Assembly: GCA_029532415.1 (NCBI GenBank)
Contig: JAQOTA010000018.1
Location: 186,001 to 250,000 of the forward strand
Source of the DNA: Marasmius tenuissimus
Taxonomy: Eukaryota; Basidiomycota; Agaricomycetes; Agaricales; Marasmiaceae
DNA: 64,000 nucleotides
Direction: 5' to 3'
Shown: positions 1 to 10,507 of the stretch, in pieces
Position numbering within the stretch: the stretch's first letter is position 1
Layout of the letters: each line of letters starts with the position of its first letter
Notes under the pieces: generated by a model
What the model was told of the DNA's origin: nothing
Database searches by the model: none
Seen by the model: the letters and a program-made list of their open reading frames with translations, nothing else
Position numbers and translations under genes: made by a program

Positions 1-1417
1 AGCGATTCGCAACTTCCAGGCAAACTGAAGGACTCGAATTACGGAACACGACAGGACATCGTTCAGATGGCAAACGTATTCGACAAGACGACCAAGCTTT
101 CTTTCCGGGATGAGGCAGATACGGGCTACATCCATTTCGGGTCTCCGCGGGACAAGGATTTGTCGGTGGGGATCAATCGCGGTCAGCTGAAGATACCTGG
201 GTGAGATTCGGATGCGACGGAGAGTGATCAGGTGTTCTGACTCGGCTGACAGGGAAGCTATGAAATCATTTTTTACGCCCTCTGTGGATGAGATTCTCGA
301 AGCTATTCATGAGCAGATGAAGGAGGTGGAGGCGAATGTACCTATTTCGGTGAGCGCGTCATTTCTAGTCTTGTCCTATCGCTCGCCGCCGTGATACTGA
401 TATAACGACCTCATCTAGTCTGTGTTTCTCGTTGGAGGATTCGCTGCTAGCGACTATCTCTTTTCGGCACTCCAATCATCTTTGAGCCAAATCAATCTAA
501 GCTTCTACCGGCCTGATGGGTTTCTGTGAGCGTCACTTACCCTGATTGTCGCCCCAGGAGTATCCTAACTGACTCTAACGCTTCGCAGGAATAAAGCCGT
601 TGCAGATGGTGCGGTCTCATTTCACCTCGACCATAGGGTGTCTACCAGAGTTGCACGATTTACCTATGGAGCCGGATGCAACGCCTGCTACATACCTTTC
701 GATCCCGAGCATGAGGAGCGCGCCTCGACTGTTTATACCAACCTCAAAGGCGTGAAGATGATCCCTGGTCACTTTACTCATATCCTTCCCAAAGTAGGTT
801 CTACGCCGCAATGCGGCCTTGTTGGGTACGCGGCTGACTTTGGACCATAGGGAACCCGCGTACACGAAGAAACAGAGTTTCGAAAGGGATACTCCAGGCT
901 GTCACTGGATGCAGCTTCTCTTCGGCATATTTCGATCGACATTCGTCATTACAGGGGCCGCGGAGATGCCCCACATTGGCTTGACGTTGACCCTAGTACG
1001 TGATCCGTTGTGGTTTCAAAGCCTGGGGCGGCCAATGTCGGTTACCTTTCTTCATTTTATAGAGCGATTCCCTGTGCTTTGCACGATAGAAGCCGATATC
1101 CCAGAATCCGATAACTTCACTCGCCGGCGATATAACACAAGCACAGGGGAGTATTACGATTGCGATTACGACGTGGTTCTTCTCTTTGGCCTTACGGAGC
1201 TCAAAGCCCAAATTGCTTGGGAAGTCGGGGTGAGTGATCACTTTGATAGTCTGCTCGTAAAGCCACTAAATCCATGATGTTTCGACCTCTCAGGGTGAAG
1301 AGAGAAGGTACAGAGCTCCGTGTTCTTCATTATCTTGTTTGTGTTCTCATCGCCATTCTCATCCTCAGGGGCCCCGCCACTGTGGTATACGACCAGAACG
1401 AAGTCCAACGTGATTGA
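1..1417 (+). CDS. Hsp70-like (HSPA12-type) ATPase, 3' part, copy 1
   Basis: This is the C-terminal part of an Hsp70-family ATPase; the N-terminal exons lie left of the window. A splice acceptor near position 18 opens an exon matching the GKLK..YGTRQDIVQMANVF segment of the two complete copies downstream. Later exons carry the adenosine-binding motif VFLVGGFAASDYLF, then DGAVSFHLDHRVSTRVARFTYG, and finish in VVYDQNEVQRD with the stop at 1415-1417. Introns are 50-70 nt GT-AG and lie at the same places as in copies 2 and 3. Proteins of this type are cytosolic nucleotide-binding chaperone-like ATPases of uncertain client range and are strongly expanded in mushrooms. No disruption was seen in the visible part. 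The family assignment is secure; the substrate is unknown. Confidence 0.85.
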
Positions 1418-2440
1418 GTCACCAACCTAATCAGAGATGGCCTGGCTCGGAGTCGACCTAATATCATAGAGCATTTATAGTCCTTTTTGTAATTACAAAC
1501 CGGTCGATGGCAAAGCTATTCTTCAATTTTTGCTCCTTGCCTCTACAGAGCTGCAACCTTGTCGAATCCAAAACGGCCATCCGGACTCTAGCTAGACCCT
1601 ACAGAGTACCTCCTTGATCGAACGGTGCCTCTCGGAAGGTTGCACGTGGGAGGACATTTAAAAACTAGCTCTGATTCAGTTCTGTCGAAGCTAATGCAGC
1701 CGACACCCACTTGAACCCACAACGTTCGGGTATTACGTCACAATGCGGGGTTCGAATTTTCTATCTCGTAATTTCGTTCAAGCTTCAGCTACATACCTTG
1801 TACACATACCGTTTTTCCTCCCCCTTCATCTAGAATTCCAAAATTCGCGCCCCCGTGCCCGGAGCTGTATATGGACACGCTGTGCAAACGTGGTAGTCAA
1901 AAGTGGTGATTAGTTTAAATAAGCTCGTGTAGTACGTGAGTACGCCTTTCCTACGGTATTTTGCCACTGCGATTTGACTTGTTCACCCTAAATCATTAGA
2001 GCTGAAGGATATGGAAACAGCACGCCCTGATGGAGTGTGGCATCAGAACACACCTCACGACTGGGCTAAACCATGTCGGTTCTGGGCTGCCTCAACACCT
2101 TGGAGTCGTGGAGCTAGTGATTTGGGAGGAAGTTGGTGCACAATACGTCGCATGTCACCTACTGTCTGTCCCTTCATGATTCTCAATTGATACACTCAGC
2201 TTTCAGCTGCTCGCAGCCGCAGCAAACATGCGATGAAAACGAACAAGCACCTTTTCACGATCGTCACTGCATGAAAGATACCTTTCACAGAAGTAAACTC
2301 AAGCGCTCAGACACGTTCCTCCATTCTTCTGGAAGACGATGGCTGCGCTTTTGACCTTCAAAGGACATAAAAACGCACCCCAACCATTATGAAGGTCTTC
2401 AACGATCCTCCCCTCCAAATAACTGCCTTTCCCTGGAACG
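1418..2440. other. Intergenic region upstream of Hsp70-like copy 2
   Basis: No gene was recognised. The right half is the duplicated promoter region. It contains a CRE/ATF-like TTACGTCA at 1733-1740, a heat-shock-element-like TTCTGGAA at 2327-2334 and an AT-rich CATAAAAAC near 2366. Confidence 0.5.
2327..2334 (+). promoter_or_regulatory. Heat-shock-element-like TTCtgGAA upstream of Hsp70-like copy 2
   Basis: Inverted nTTCnnGAAn pair about 105 bp upstream of the ATG at 2441. It is conserved at the same place upstream of copy 3 (5884-5891) while flanking bases differ. Only two HSE units are visible, where three or more are typical of strong HSF sites, so heat-shock control is an inference. Confidence 0.4.
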
Positions 2441-4980
2441 ATGTCTACTACCCGCAAAGCCTACCAAGGTCTATTCCGCAAGATGGTCATTGCATTCGAC
2501 GTGGGGACCACCTACAGTGGTGCCTCTTACGCGGTGCTCGATCCAGGACTGCCTCCCGTCATCGAGGGGGTGTCTAAGTAAGTCTTTAAACTGCATGAAG
2601 AGGTTTGTTTGTGGTTTTGACACCTTCTGTCATCGAGATTCCTGGGCCAGGGAAAGGTCGGCGGCGACTCGAAGATTCCATCGATAATATATTACGATCA
2701 GGATGGTAACGTCCGTGCTGTCGGTGCGGAGGCTACGGAAAACTCGTTCTTGGAAGAGGCCGAGGACGAAGAGTATATCGGTGTCGAGTGGTGCGTGCCT
2801 CTTTGCTCACTCTGTGTTCAGCTTGGGATGCTGAGTGCCTTGTCTCATCAACTGACAGGTTCAAACTTCATCTCCGACCCAGCGGCCTCGAGAAGTCGGA
2901 CGAGTCACAAGCGCGAGTTCGGACTTCGGACTTGCCTCCGCTTCCTCCAAACAAAAAACCAATCGACATCTTTGCTGACTTCCTTCGATACCTTCACAAA
3001 TGCACCATCAACTTCATCAAAGAGAACCGAGGGGCCGAGTTCTTTTCTTCCGTCGAACACGAGATCGAATATGTATTGAGCCACCCAAATGGATGGGAAG
3101 GCGCGCAGCAAGCTCAGATGCGGCAGGCTGCGATCAGTGCTGGGCTTGTCTCTGCCGATGAAGCGGACTCACGTCTGCAGTTCGTCACCGAGGGTGAGGC
3201 GAGTCTTCACTATTGCATCAACAAAGGTGTTATGAGGGACGTGGATGATGTGAGCTCTGATTCTCCTTCAGTGCTTCATTCGTGCTTTCGCTGACTTTTG
3301 TTGGTTTTCACTTGTTCAGGACGGACAGAAAGGCTTCATCATTGTCGACGCAGGAGGAGGAACCATCGATGTCAGCGCGTACAGGAAGTCGGGGTCAGGC
3401 AGATTTGAAGAGATCACCAAGACACAGTGTGAGTGTTATCTCACTCCTGGGCACTTATGCGCTAACTTGGTAGCAGGTAGACTCCAGGGCTCTGTCTATG
3501 TGACGCGTCGAGCTACCAGCTGGATTGAGAGTGAGTTTTCCGTTCATGCCAAGTCAAGACACGGTCGCTCACCGACTCGAATTCGTCATTCTCAGGCAAA
3601 CTCAAGAATTCGAAATATGGAACACGACAAGACATCGTTCAGATGGCCAACGTATTCGACAGGGCAACCAAGCTTTGTTTCCGAAATGAGGCAGATACGG
3701 GCTACATCCATTTCGGATCTCCGAGGGACAGGGACTTGTCTGTCGGTATCAACCGTGGTCAGATGAAGATACCTGGGTGGGTTTCGGGAACGATAGAGGG
3801 CGATTGAATGTTCTAACTTGGCTGACAGGGAAGCGATGAAACTATTTTTCACGCCCTCTGTAGAAGAGATTCTTGAAGCTGTCCAGGAGCAAATGAAAGA
3901 GGTAGAAAAGCATACGCCTATCTCGGTGAGCGCGCCGCCTTGTGCGATCGTTCGCCGCTGTAACACTGATGTGAAAAACCTCCAGTCTGTGTTTCTTGTC
4001 GGAGGATTCGCTGCCAGCGATTATCTCTTCTCGACTCTTCAAACATCTCTTAATCAGCTCAATTTAAGCTTCTACAGGCCTGACGGATTTTTGTGAGTGC
4101 TACTTACCCTGGATGCTGCCCCATTAACATTATGACCGATCTTCTATTCTCAGGAATAAAGCTGTTGCAGATGGCGCGGTCTCATTCTACCTCGACCATA
4201 GGGTGTCCGCCAGAGTTGCACGTTTTACCTATGGAATTCAATGCAGGACCTACTACCTGCCTTTTGATCCCGAGCATGTAAAGCGCCGCAGTACTGTTTT
4301 CACCAATCTCGAAGGCGAAGAGATGCTCCCCGGTTACTTTACTCACATTCTCCCCAAAGTAAGTTTTGGGCAATGCGTCCGTTCGAGATAAGTGGCTGAC
4401 TCTGGACCATAGGGCACTCGCGTACACGAAGAAACAGACTTTCGGGAGGGATACGCTAGGCGGTCGCTGAGTGCAGCTGCTCTACGACGTATTTCAGTCA
4501 ATATTCTCCATTACAGAGGTCACGGAGATGCCCCACACTGGCTTGATGTTGACCCTAGTACGTGATTTATCGTGGACTCTCAGAGCCTAAGGCCAACGTT
4601 GGTCCTCCTTTATTCAATTTCTAGAACGATTCCCTGCGCTTTGCACGATAGAAGCCGATATCCCAGAATCCGATAACTTCACTCGCCAGCGGTATAATAC
4701 AAACACAGGGGAATATCACGACTGTACGTTCGAGGTGGTTCTTCTCTTTGGCCTTACGGAACTCAAGGCACAAATCGCATGGGAAGTTGACGTGAGTGTC
4801 AATCTCCCAATCTTGTTCGTGAAGCCACTCAATCCATGATCGTTTGACCCCTCAGGGCGAAGAGAAAAGGTACTTGAAACACCGCCTCTTCATCACCTTG
4901 TTTGTGTCTTGATCGTCATTCTCGTTTACAGGAGCCCCGCCACCGTGGTATACGACCAGAACGAAGTTCAGCGCGATTGA
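2441..4980 (+). CDS. Hsp70-like (HSPA12-type) ATPase, copy 2, complete
   Basis: Thirteen exons: 2441-2577, 2638-2790, 2859-3249, 3320-3428, 3477-3530, 3596-3776, 3829-3925, 3986-4092, 4154-4358, 4413-4557, 4625-4791, 4856-4869, 4932-4980. Lengths sum to 603 codons, giving 602 aa with no disruption. Actin/Hsp70-fold ATPase motifs: phosphate-1 FDVGTTYSG at residues 19-27, phosphate-2 IVDAGGGTID at about 235-244, adenosine motif FLVGGFAASDY at about 377-387. The length fits HSPA12-like proteins, which lack the classical EEVD tail; this one ends NEVQRD. Exon 12 is only 14 nt, kept in all three copies. The start is chosen by alignment with copy 3. An HSE-like site lies about 105 bp upstream. The likely role is as a cytosolic ATP-dependent chaperone-like protein; partners are unknown. 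Confidence 0.92.
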
Positions 4981-5998
4981 ATCAGTGACTTCCTAGCTCG
5001 GAGCTGGCCTATCCATAGTGCATACGTCGTCCCTCATGTAATCGCAAGCCGTTGACTCTAGCACAGCTACTCTTGCTTTTTGTTCCTTGGCCTCCGAAGC
5101 TGTAACCTTCTCGGGCCCAAAGTGACTATATGAACCTCAGCTACCTTCTTTTTGAAAAGGTGGAACTGCTTGTGATACCCTTCGGAGGTTCCGCGGGCGA
5201 GGGAATCCAAAAGTCAGTTCCGCTTGAGGCCACAAATAAGCCAACACAGCTAAGTAACACCCACTTGAATCCACAACGTCTAGGTATTACGTCATAATGC
5301 GGGGTTTAAATCTTCTGACTTGTTTCGTTCGAGCTCAGCTACCTTGTGCACACCCCTTCTCCTCTCCCTTCATTTGGAACTTCAATTGTTTGCTGCTGCG
5401 TACTGTGCCCGTAGCTGTAATACGGACACGCTGTAAAAACGTGGTGGTCCAAAGCGGAAATAAGTCGAACCTTGTATGGAAGTGGGCCTTTTCTGCGGTA
5501 TTCTACCACGATTGGACGTGCTCACCTAACTCATGTTCGATTCATTTTTTCGGCGCGTTAGAGCTGGAGAATATAGAAACAGCACAATCTGGTGGAGTGT
5601 GGTCTCGAAATGCACTTCGCGACTGGGCTCATCCATGTCCGGGTCTGCCTCAGTGCCTCGGAGTCATGGAGCTAGTGATTTAGGAGAAGGTCAATGCACG
5701 GTACGTCGCATGTCGCCTACTAGCTGCTCCTTCATGAATCTGAATCAATACAGTCAGCTTTCAGCTGCTCGCAATCGCAGCAATCATGCGGTGAAACAAA
5801 CAAGCACCTTTTCACGATCGTCACTACATGAAAGATACCTTTCACAGAAGTAAACTCAAGCGCTCAGACACGTTCCCCCATGCTTCTGGAAGACAATGGC
5901 TGCGCTTTTGATCTTCAAGGACATAAAAACACAACAGAGCCGATATGAAGATCTCCATCGTCCTCCTCTCCCTCATATCACTGCCTTTCCCTTGAATG
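4981..5998. other. Intergenic region upstream of Hsp70-like copy 3
   Basis: No gene was recognised. From about 5250 to the start codon it parallels the DNA upstream of copy 2, with TTACGTCA at 5287-5294 and the HSE-like site at 5884-5891. Open frames here are not conserved between the two copies. Confidence 0.5.
5884..5891 (+). promoter_or_regulatory. Heat-shock-element-like TTCtgGAA upstream of Hsp70-like copy 3
   Basis: Counterpart of the site at 2327-2334, about 108 bp upstream of the start codon. An ACATAAAAAC TATA-like stretch follows at about 5920. Confidence 0.4.
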
Positions 5999-8536
5999 AT
6001 GTCTACTACCCGTAAAGCCTACCAAGGACTATTCCGCAAGATGGTCATTGCGTTCGATGTGGGGACCACTTACAGTGGTGCCTCTTACGCAGTGCTCGAT
6101 CCAGGACTGCCTCCCGTCATCGAGGGGGTGTCTAAGTAGGTCTTGGAACCGCATGAAGAGCTTTGTTTGTGGCCATGACATCTTCTGTCGTTAAGATTCC
6201 CAGGTCAAGGAAAGGTCGGCGGCGACTCGAAGATTCCATCGATGGTGTATTACGATCAGGATGGTAACGTCCGTGCCGTTGGAGCGGAGGCCATGGAAGA
6301 CTCGTTCTTAGAAGAAGCCGAGGACGAAGAGTATATCGGTGTCGAGTGGTGCGTGCCTCCTTGCTCCCTCTTCGTCTAGCTTGGGCTGCAGAGAGCCTTG
6401 TCTCGTCAACCAATAGGTTCAAGCTTCATCTCCGACCCAGTGGCCTCGAGAAGTCAGACGAGTCACAAGCGCGAGTCCGGACTTCGGACTTGCCTCCGCT
6501 TCCTCCAAACAAAAAACCAATCGACATCTTTGCTGACTTCCTTCGATACCTTCACCAATGCACCATCAACTTCATCAAAGAGAATCGCGGCGAGGAGTTC
6601 TTTTCTTCTGTCGAACGCGAGATTGAATACGTCCTGAGCCACCCAAATGGATGGGAAGGCGCGCAACAGGCTCAGATGCGGCAGGCTGCGATCAGCGCTG
6701 GGCTTATCTCTGCCGATGAAGCAGACTCGCGTCTGCAGTTTGTGACTGAGGGGGAGGCGAGTCTCCACTATTGCATCGATAAGGGTGTTACGAGGGACGT
6801 GGATGATGTGAGCTCTGATTCTCCCCCAGTGGTTCATTCGTGCTTTCGCTGACCTTTCTACATATTTAGGAGGGACAGAAAGGCTTCATCATTGTCGACG
6901 CAGGGGGAGGTACTATCGATGTCAGTGCGTACAAGAAGTCGGGTTCAGGCAGATTTGAAGAGATTACCACGACACAATGTGAGTGCTGTCTTATCCCCAG
7001 AGGACGCTTATGTGCCAACGTGGTAGCAGGTAGACTTCAGGGCTCTGTCTATGTGACGCGTCGGGCTACTAGCTGGATTGAAAGTGAGTTTCTTGTTCAT
7101 GTCAAGTCAAGACACGGGTGCTCACCGACTAGTGATTCTCAGGCAAACTCAAAGATTCGAGATATGGAACGCGACAAGACATCGTGCAGATGGCCAACGT
7201 ATTCGACAAGACGACGAAGCTATGTTTCCGGAATGGAGCAGATACAGGCTACATCAACTTCGGGTCTCCGAGGGACAGGGACTTATCTGTCGGTATTAAT
7301 CGTGGTCAGATGAAGATACCTGGGTGGGTTCAAGTTACGGACAGAATGGAGTGAAATCGAGGATTTGACATGGCTCTCAGGGAAGCTATGAAATTATTTT
7401 TCTCGCCCTCTGTAGATGAGATTCTTGAAGCTATCCAGGAGCAGATGAAAGAGGTAGAGCATACACCCATTTCGGTGAGCCCGCCACCTTGTACCGTCGC
7501 TCGCCGCTATGGTACTGATGTGACAATTCTCTAGTCTGTCTTTCTTGTTGGAGGATTCGCTGCCAGCGATTATGTCTTCTCGACTCTTCAATCATCTTTA
7601 AACCGACTCGATCTATGCTTCTACAGGCCTGACGGATTTTTGTGAGTCCCTGTGTCGGAAGTTACAGCCCCAACGTTCTGACTAATCGCTCAACGCCTAG
7701 GAATAAAGCCGTTGCCGACGGCGCCGTCTCATTCTACCTCGACCACAGAGTGTCTGCCCGAGTTGCACGTTTTACCTATGGAATCGAATGCAGTACCGCC
7801 TACGTACCTTCTGATCCCGAGCATAGGAAGCGTTCTGACACTGTTTACACCAACCTCGCCCGCCGGCAGCGCGTACCTGGATTCTTTTCTCATATCCTTC
7901 CGAAGGTTCGTTTCCGATCAACTTTTCTCAAATCCCCATTATCGACGTGTACGCAGGGTAGTCGTGTACACGAAGAGACGGAGTTTCGAAAGTCGTATCA
8001 CAACCGGTCAACAAACGCAGCCTCCCTCCTGAGTATTACGGTGGACATTCGTCATTATCGAGGCCGCGGAGATGCCCCGCACTGGCTTGATGTTGACCCT
8101 AGTACGTGATTCATCGTAAATACTTGAGGCCTAGGGTCAATAGCGGTGTCCTTTCTTCACTTTCTAGAGCGGTTTCCTACACTCTGTGCGATAGAAGCCG
8201 ACATCGCAGGATCCCACAACTTCGCTCGCCAGCGATATAACACAAGGACAGGGGAGTATTATGAATCCTCATTCGAAGTGGTTCTTCTCTTTGGCCTTAC
8301 GGAGCTCAAGGCCCAGATCGCTTGGAAAGTCGAGGTTAGTGATAACTGATAATCTTCCATGTCTACTCGTGAAACCACTCAATCCGTGATCGATCATCGT
8401 TTGGCCCTCAGGGCGAAGAGAAAAGGTACTTGAGACACCGCCTCTTTACCATGTTCTCTGTGTTCTCATCTTCATTCTCGTTTACAGGAGCCCCGCCACC
8501 GTAGTATACGACCAGAACGAAGTTCAGCGTGATTGA
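5999..8536 (+). CDS. Hsp70-like (HSPA12-type) ATPase, copy 3, complete
   Basis: Same 13-exon layout as copy 2, with about 600 aa expected. The second of two adjacent ATG codons (5996 and 5999) matches the copy 2 start. It carries FDVGTTYSG, IVDAGGGTID and FLVGGFAASDY, and ends VVYDQNEVQRD with the stop at 8534-8536. All introns have GT-AG ends and every exon found in copy 2 has an open counterpart, so the gene looks functional. Divergence from copy 2 is concentrated in the C-terminal third (ARRQRVPGFFSHILPK versus EGEEMLPGYFTHILPK). Chaperone-like ATPase function is inferred from family membership. Confidence 0.9.
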
Positions 8537-8939
8537 ATCAGTACCTTTATAAGAGAGACGTAGGACTCGGACCGTAGTACTTCTTGTGATTATAAGCCAT
8601 CAATGGTTTAACTCCCCTTGTATGCTCTCCTGGTCTCAATTGGAAGTACATACGTGATGTCGCGGACTCAAAGGGCATCAGAGCTGGCCACGAGTATTGA
8701 GCCTATCGTACGCAGGGTGCTCAGAACTATACGACGTGTTACAACTCCCAAGTCCGTTCATAGGTAATTGATTGTATTTGATACGCTGGCTCAAACAATT
8801 TGAGCCTGTGACTCGGTGCAATTGTGAATCAAGATATGCAGAATCAAACGACAGCATTGGAATAATCTCAGTAGCCTGTGCCCACTTCTGCATGACCGTG
8901 CCTTCAAACAGGACATTGAACGATGAGACGATGAGACCT
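8537..8939. other. Intergenic, nothing recognised
   Basis: Downstream flank of the Hsp70-like array. No convincing coding segment, repeat or RNA was seen. Confidence 0.4.
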
Positions 8940-9275
8940 GTATTATTAGCCGAGAAGAATACCTAGCCGGTCGGAGACTCGTATCCAACTCCAAGTCAAG
9001 GGTTGAAAGGGGCCCAGGTACGAGCTCGGGAGCGATGAAAGCAGGAGCGAAAGTGACAAGAGTCGGTCCGAGAGAGGTAAGCCTCGAGGTTTGCACCTCA
9101 GAGTCCTCAATGAGCGGTCATAGCACGAGCCCAGAGAAAGAGGACTAGGCAAAGCAACAGTGACCGTAGTAAATGGCCCGATGTCCAAAAGGAACCCGAG
9201 AGTACTCTTCGTAGGGTCAAATAAAACCACATCTCGATCAATCCTACAGCCCCGCAGGCTCACGACTAGCGCCAT
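8940..9275 (-). pseudogene. Remnant of a haem-peroxidase C-terminal region
   Basis: On the minus strand, one frame reads VVLFDPTKS and GPFTTVTVA. A second frame, shifted relative to the first, continues QTSRLTSLGPTLVTFAPAF and STLDLELDTS. These match the end of the haem-peroxidase pseudogene at 13896-16031, which reads TSQFASIPPTLVTFNPS and STVDLALDTT. No haem-pocket exons are present and the two pieces are out of frame, so this is a truncated relic from duplication of the same family. Confidence 0.6.
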
Positions 9276-9429
9276 GGGTGGTCACGTATTCAGAAGTAGA
9301 GCGACGCGTCGATACACAAAACACGCGAACTATATCCATTCTTATCTGATACTGACGAAGTTAAGCTACGTCCGACTCCCGTGGCCATTTCAATCCTCCC
9401 TTTCTGATAGTATTCTAACGTCTCTATCT

Positions 9430-9776
9430 TCATGGATCGTTCGGGCAATCACATCCAGAGCATCCAGCCCTCACACACCAATAGAAATAATCAGGTGAGC
9501 ATCCTATAACGGGACACTAGAGACCAGAATCGTCAGCATCCGACACCTAATACGATTCCGAAGTAAAAACCATACCGGGCTCAGAACAGCGCAATTGCAC
9601 TCAAGGCCTTCGGGACACGCATCACCGTTGTGCTCGTTAATCCCACAGCTGACTGCTCGTTTTTGGAGCGAGCTCATTAAGCTTGGAGTTGCGAGAGTCG
9701 CACGCCGCTCTGGGAGGGCTGATACGGAGGTGGCAGTGAGCAGAGCGGTACTGATAACGAGGGCGAGAAGTTGCAT
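9430..9776 (-). CDS. Small secreted cysteine-rich protein, 95 aa
   Basis: Two exons, complement(9576-9776) and complement(9430-9516), separated by a 59-nt GT-AG intron; 95 aa. Residues 1 to about 20 form a signal peptide (LLALVISTALLTATSVSA). A Lys-Arg at residues 39-40 is a likely Kex2 cleavage site, leaving a mature peptide of 55 aa. The mature part holds ten cysteines (residues 44, 54, 60, 62, 68, 73, 81, 86, 89, 91), enough for five disulfides. The intron removes a cysteine-free read-through tail, and the second exon supplies six of the ten cysteines, which supports the splice model. It lies between a peroxidase relic and a NACHT gene. Function is unknown: an apoplastic effector-like, antimicrobial or signalling peptide are all possible, and no family was recognised. 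Confidence 0.75.
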
Positions 9777-10507
9777 TGTGGGTGAAATGGCGTTGAGTGC
9801 GGTGAATATCGCTCAAAGGTGAGCAGTTGCGAGGAACTGAAGCACGAGGGATATGGTCGCTAGTGCATATTGGATCGACTTATATACACTTTCGCGTCGT
9901 CTGTTTCCATCATAGCAATTACATGGCTTCCGTTTTCTCAACTTTAGGAAGCTGTAGTTGCAAGGAGCAAGTGACAAGCCTTGACAAGGCTCGAAACACG
10001 AAGTGGAGTGGTTGGTTATTAAATCGAGACGAGAGGCTCCGAGCCAAGAGGGCTTGGAAGGCGAGGTCCATCAGGCGGTTGATTCAAGAATAATACAAAC
10101 TCATGCAGAGAAATAAAACTCATTCTGTTTGAGGTTAAGCTACGGCAGGGTCGACGTTACAGTTCAGGCTCGATGTGCCAGGTTCAAGAGGCATCTCCAC
10201 GACGGGTTCGACGGGCTGACGCGGTTTCAGATGGCCATACTTCCTGAATACTTCAGTACCGGCTCAAGGCGAGGCGGTACTATGTATTGCCAGTGAGAGC
10301 TCCGCAGAGTAGGCTACTTGTGTCGCATCTTGCACCCGTCTGAGCCTGACGAGGCCTGACGGGACAGGTATCTTTTTATCCAGCGGTCTGTTTTCCGACA
10401 AAGAATCGTCTGACTTGCTGCCTATGTTCGTGAGGCAGAAGGCCTAAGGATTCGTACCGACATACAGTCTCATACAGAGCAATACGTTTGCTGACAACAA
10501 GGCAGTA
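9777..10507. other. Intergenic; promoter of the secreted protein, then nothing recognised
   Basis: The right part shows no gene I can support. A short open minus-strand segment around 10138-10240 has no recognised homology. Confidence 0.4.
9879..9886 (-). promoter_or_regulatory. TATA box for the secreted protein gene
   Basis: Minus-strand TATATAAG about 105 nt upstream of the ATG at 9776, a usual core-promoter distance in fungi. Confidence 0.5.

Larger units (their letters stand above)
1..8536 (+). repeat. Tandem gene duplication, unit about 3.56 kb
   Basis: Three head-to-tail Hsp70-like copies. The start codons of copies 2 and 3 are 3,558 bp apart (2441 and 5999). Similarity extends into the upstream DNA: about 1690-2440 resembles about 5250-5998, including a conserved TTACGTCA (1733-1740 and 5287-5294) and the stretch from the CAGCTTTCAGCTGCTCGCA block to the start codon. 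Coding exons are the most conserved and introns have drifted, so the duplication is not very recent. Confidence 0.85.

Noticed and set aside
617..865. Minus-strand open frame opposite an Hsp70-like exon, with counterpart at 4182-4427
   Set aside because: It is the antisense shadow of conserved Hsp70-like exons. Its similarity between copies follows from the sense protein.
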